Shown: one piece after another, positions 61,229 through 64,000 of the stretch
Position numbering within the stretch: position 1 is the stretch's first letter
Layout of the letters: every line of letters starts with the position of its first letter
Source of the DNA: an uncultured Collinsella sp.
GTDB taxonomy: Bacteria > Actinomycetota > Coriobacteriia > Coriobacteriales > Coriobacteriaceae
Direction of reading: 5' to 3'
Assembly (NCBI GenBank): GCA_900541145.1
Contig: UQIH01000006.1
Location: 34,331-98,330 of the forward strand
DNA length: 64,000 nt
Notes under the pieces: model-generated
What the model saw: the letters and a program-made list of their open reading frames with translations, nothing else
What the model was told of the DNA's origin: nothing
Databases searched by the model: none
Program-made: the position numbers and the translations under genes

Positions 61229-63670
61229 CTACCCCAGCGAGCGGTTGAGGGAGCCGAGCTCGTCGTTGCCCATGGTGCGCCACATTTGGAAGATGCAACC
61301 GCGTGCCAGGAAAAAGAAGCCGTTGTCGACCAGTTGAACAGCGGCATCTGCCAGCTGATTCGTCACGGCGGACACTGGCGGCAGCTCGAGTCCAGCCTTG
61401 CGAATGGTCTCGACCGCTTCCTCGAACGTCGGAGGCTCGCTGACGCCCATCTCGTTCATAAGGCCCTGCATTTCTTCCAGCGCGCTGCTGCCCGACTCCT
61501 CGCCACGTGGCACCAGACGGTAACAAGCCAGCGCAAGGTCGAGCTGATCGCAATTCCAATAGGCAAACGCCAGGCGATAGAACAGGTAGCCGATTGCAGA
61601 GCGATCGCTGGCAATACGTAGGCCGTGGCGCGCCACCTCGATAATCTCGTCAAAGCGCTCCAGACGCGCAAGAACGTTGATGAGCGCAAAGTGCGATTGC
61701 ATGGACGAGCACGCCAGATCGTAAAGATGGCGCACCTCGGGCAGCGCTCGTTCAAAGTCCTCTTGCTCGACGTAAAAGCTGCAGATCTCGTGCTGGGCAA
61801 AGTACAGCGCATCGGGCGCACGAAGGATTCGCACAGAGCGGTCTTCTTCCAACACCGGTAGCACCATGCGTACCAGCTGGTTATCGCAAAACTGCGTTTG
61901 AACCGGACCTGTCGCCAAAAGCTCGGCAACGGCGCACTTAGCCTCCAACTCCTCAACAAGACGGGAAAAGCCTTCAAAAGCACCTGTACGGTCGACTTTT
62001 GCCTGCTCGCGCAATTCAACAACACGGGCCACGTATGGGTCGTCGTCCTCTTCCATGACCTCCAACTCGTCAGCCGTATCGGCAAGCAGCAAATCGCGCA
62101 GCGCCGGCGGAAGCGTGCGATGGTCATCACGCGGACGAGCATGAACCTCCGCAGGTTCAATCGTCTCCGGAGCAGTTGACTCATACGCCTCAAGTACACG
62201 CTTGCACGGCATATCGTCCATGTCCATGCTCTCAAGATCCTTGGCGACAGGCACGCAATCGGCCAGATAGGCCGCGCGCCCAAAGAAATACGTTGCGACA
62301 ACGCGCTCGCCCTGCTCACTGTCGGGAGCAGCAATCTGCACATAGCAGTGCGTGATGCAGGTGCCCGCGGCAAAACACGCTGCCGCAAGCGTGAGTGCCA
62401 CGCGCGCATCGTGCTCCGCGGCCCAGATCGCGCGCGTGTCCTCGTCCAGCTCGCGCCAGGCGTCATCCTGAGCGTCGTATTCACGTTGCGGCATGGCATC
62501 AACGACAGACTGCCCAAACCGAACGAGCATAATCCCCTCGGCAACGTTTGCCCGATAGGTATAGTCGAGCCGCGTGACCACGTTGAGCGCCTCAACGATT
62601 CGCGCAAAACGGGTGCGCACGTCCCACTCGCCGCCCGGCTGGCAAGCCACCGTACCCGGCTTGCCCCACGGGTTATCGCTCGAAGCCGTATCGAGCAGTC
62701 GGGGAACATCGTTGGTCGTCTTGGCGATATGCCACGCATCAAAGAGCGCGCAGCCCTCAAGGCTCGGCGAGGATGCCGCAGGGACCAATCCGGCCCCGAT
62801 GCGCTCAAGGATGCCGGAGAGGCGGTTGAGACGGCACTCGATGGCAAGCAGCATGTCAATCTCGTCCTGGTCCAACAGGCTACGATCAAAATTGAGATAG
62901 AAAATCTTTGAGCGATCAATGCGAGCCAGGCTCATCTCGGACTTGGCAGCGATGGTGCGCAGGCGGGGCAAGTCAATTTCGCTCATAAGGGCGGCGGCAT
63001 AGCGCTCGATACCGCTCGGATTCTCGGCATGGTCAACGCGGTAGAGCAGCGTCTCGATAGCATCGGGGAGCGGTGCCGTGTTAAAGCCCAAAAATACCTC
63101 GACCGGCTCGGGCAACTTTACGAGCTTGATCTTGTCGACAACGTTTTGCATACCCTCGTCGAGTCCGCCGGCGTCCGCCGTGTTCACAATAGCGCTTTCG
63201 GAGTTGGCAAATATCACGTAGCGCAAGAACATCGAGGCCATGAACTCGCCGTAAGGAAGGGCGCGGGTCGAATTCCATGTCTCGTGGTCGGACTGCTCGC
63301 GCATGGGGCCTTCGGGAGAGCCGGCAGTTTGCGCACACGCGCGCATTGCACCGTTGGCTTCCCTTACCATAATCTCACCAATACTGGAATCCGACTCGTC
63401 AAGGACCAGTTCCATGTCGGGATCGTTGGCCAGCGGAGCCTCGCTGACGGGGCGGTCCACCTTGTACACCTCACCCGAAACGCTTACGTAGCCCAAAAGC
63501 GACACATGACTTTTGCCAACGAACTCGACGACATAACAAGATTCATGCTGATCCTCGCCAAAGAGTTTCCAGACCACGCCATATGAGCGTCCCGCAGGCT
63601 GCTCGGGCATCGCCGGAAAGCGCTTCTTGGGATCGAGAAACCTGAGCTTGTATGTCGGACGCTCTGCCAC
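61229..63670 (-). CDS. Large protein of unknown function with C-terminal TPR-like helices
   Basis: 813 residues, no signal peptide or membrane segment. The N-terminal 70 residues are a beta-rich start (YKLRFLDPKKRF, VVEFVGKSHVSLLGYVS). The centre is mixed with no known motif. The C-terminal 250 residues look like tetratricopeptide repeats (YFAQHEICSFYVEQEDFERALPEVRHLY..., FALINVLARLERFDEIIEVARHGL, GYLFYRLAFAYWNCDQLDLALACYRLV). Translation starts at a GTG with AGGGTGA upstream. It may be a scaffold protein restricted to Coriobacteriia; no function is assigned. Confidence 0.8.
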   Translation of the reverse strand: MAERPTYKLRFLDPKKRFPAMPEQPAGRSYGVVWKLFGEDQHESCYVVEFVGKSHVSLLGYVSVSGEVYKVDRPVSEAPLANDPDMELVLDESDSSIGEIMVREANGAMRACAQTAGSPEGPMREQSDHETWNSTRALPYGEFMASMFLRYVIFANSESAIVNTADAGGLDEGMQNVVDKIKLVKLPEPVEVFLGFNTAPLPDAIETLLYRVDHAENPSGIERYAAALMSEIDLPRLRTIAAKSEMSLARIDRSKIFYLNFDRSLLDQDEIDMLLAIECRLNRLSGILERIGAGLVPAASSPSLEGCALFDAWHIAKTTNDVPRLLDTASSDNPWGKPGTVACQPGGEWDVRTRFARIVEALNVVTRLDYTYRANVAEGIMLVRFGQSVVDAMPQREYDAQDDAWRELDEDTRAIWAAEHDARVALTLAAACFAAGTCITHCYVQIAAPDSEQGERVVATYFFGRAAYLADCVPVAKDLESMDMDDMPCKRVLEAYESTAPETIEPAEVHARPRDDHRTLPPALRDLLLADTADELEVMEEDDDPYVARVVELREQAKVDRTGAFEGFSRLVEELEAKCAVAELLATGPVQTQFCDNQLVRMVLPVLEEDRSVRILRAPDALYFAQHEICSFYVEQEDFERALPEVRHLYDLACSSMQSHFALINVLARLERFDEIIEVARHGLRIASDRSAIGYLFYRLAFAYWNCDQLDLALACYRLVPRGEESGSSALEEMQGLMNEMGVSEPPTFEEAVETIRKAGLELPPVSAVTNQLADAAVQLVDNGFFFLARGCIFQMWRTMGNDELGSLNRSLG

Positions 63671-63770
63671 GAAATATCACCCTGATCGGTCGTCTAGAGA
63701 AGGAGCGGTCGCGGATAGGCCGCGATACCTACTCGGAATCTTACACGAGTCGATAAGAAATCGTCCGCTT

Positions 63771-63810
63771 CACGCCCGCGCCTCGACCGAGGTTCGAATC
63801 CATGCAGTGC
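63771..63810. repeat. tRNA-linked repeat, first copy
   Basis: The sequence CGCCCGCGCCTCGACCGAGG followed by TTCGAATCCATGCAGTGC recurs, with only a C/T change just before it, at 63961-64000, 190 bases later. It contains a T-loop-like GGTTCGAATCC. From 63811 the unit continues with a terminator and a tRNA 3' end. Confidence 0.75.
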
Positions 63811-63823
63811 TTACGTAAAAGAA

Positions 63824-63846
63824 AAGCCCCCGTTGCCGGGAGCTTT
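63824..63846 (-). terminator. Terminator inside the tRNA-linked repeat
   Basis: On the minus strand AAGCTCCCG-GCAA-CGGGGGCTT is followed by TTCTTTTACG. Confidence 0.75.
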
Positions 63847-63855
63847 AATCTCAAA

Positions 63856-64000
63856 TGGTGCGGCGTATAGGATTCCGCGCATCCGCTGCGCGGATCCGCA
63901 CCGGCTTCGCCCGCCTGCCGGCGCGCTCGCCCGCGGGCTAAAAACGCTCCGCGTTTTCTTTACGCCCGCGCCTCGACCGAGGTTCGAATCCATGCAGTGC
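63856..64000. repeat. tRNA 3'-end remnant and hairpin core, running off the window
   Basis: TGGTGCGGCGTATAGGATTC (63856-63875) is the complement of a tRNA 3' end (GAATCCTATACGCCGCACCA), then a GC-rich core homologous to 59492-59592, then a T-loop-like GGTTCGAATCC. No intact tRNA is inside the window. The 330 bases after the gene ending at 63670 hold only these repeats and no protein gene. Confidence 0.7.

Overview
The window is a GC-rich bacterial chromosome segment that most resembles a gut member of the Coriobacteriia, probably Collinsella or a close relative. This is inferred from gene content: a flavin-dependent old-yellow-enzyme reductase typical of that group, a GSI-type glutamine synthetase beside a GlnR-like orphan regulator, a nickel-dependent lactate racemase (lar) locus, a FeoB operon with its Cys-rich companion, and many coriobacterial-type intergenic palindromes. 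Most genes lie on the minus strand. There is no rRNA, no CRISPR array, no recognisable transposase and no prophage module.

Layout, left to right. 1-13.4 kb: start of moaC and all of moaA (molybdenum cofactor), an AbiEi/DUF559-like protein between two copies of a palindromic repeat, a heterodimeric ABC exporter, a MATE exporter with a MerR-type promoter but no MerR gene, ligA overlapped by a 59-codon ORF, an HtrA protease and a GlnR-like regulator. 13.4-21.7 kb: glnA, a RelB/DinJ-nucleotidyltransferase fusion, LacI and GntR regulators, an AlbA_2-type protein, an FMN/FeS/FAD enoate-reductase-like protein and the FeoB-associated Cys-rich protein. 21.8-28.2 kb: feoB, two feoA genes, an HPr-like protein, aspS and serB. 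28.3-33 kb: larB, a short larC and a TetR gene on the plus strand face larA and a MIP channel (LarD-like) on the minus strand. 33.4-42 kb: ppc, hisS, an MFS carrier, an M20 amidohydrolase and an EamA transporter. 42.3-50.3 kb: two adjacent YhgE/Pip membrane proteins, htpG and a GNAT acetyltransferase. 50.4-59.3 kb: a tyrosine phosphatase/BY-kinase/chain-length trio, a PhoR-PhoB pair behind pstB, and a VanRS-like two-component system divergent from a D,D-carboxypeptidase. 59.4-64 kb: tRNA-Ser(GCU) with odd duplicated 3' sequences, an AAA ATPase preceded by a heptamer array, a large protein of unknown function, and a second copy of the tRNA-linked repeat that runs off the window edge.

The coding content is mostly housekeeping and transport; the unusual material is between genes. 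Several classes of long hairpin stand out: (i) two nested palindromes at 30.7 and 33.3 kb with the same core and different, perfectly self-complementary 29-bp arms, each ending 21 bases from a stop codon; (ii) a dispersed 31-bp palindrome, one half of which is read through by a coding sequence; (iii) roughly 190-bp units that duplicate the 3' end and terminator of a tRNA; (iv) short motif arrays with near-helical spacing at 17.7 kb and 60.95 kb. In several hairpins the only imperfect pair is a G.U wobble on the strand in which neighbouring genes are transcribed, which suggests selection on RNA structure.

Start codons were chosen by ribosome-binding-site position. All functional names are by motif recognition from the sequence alone; no database search was possible.
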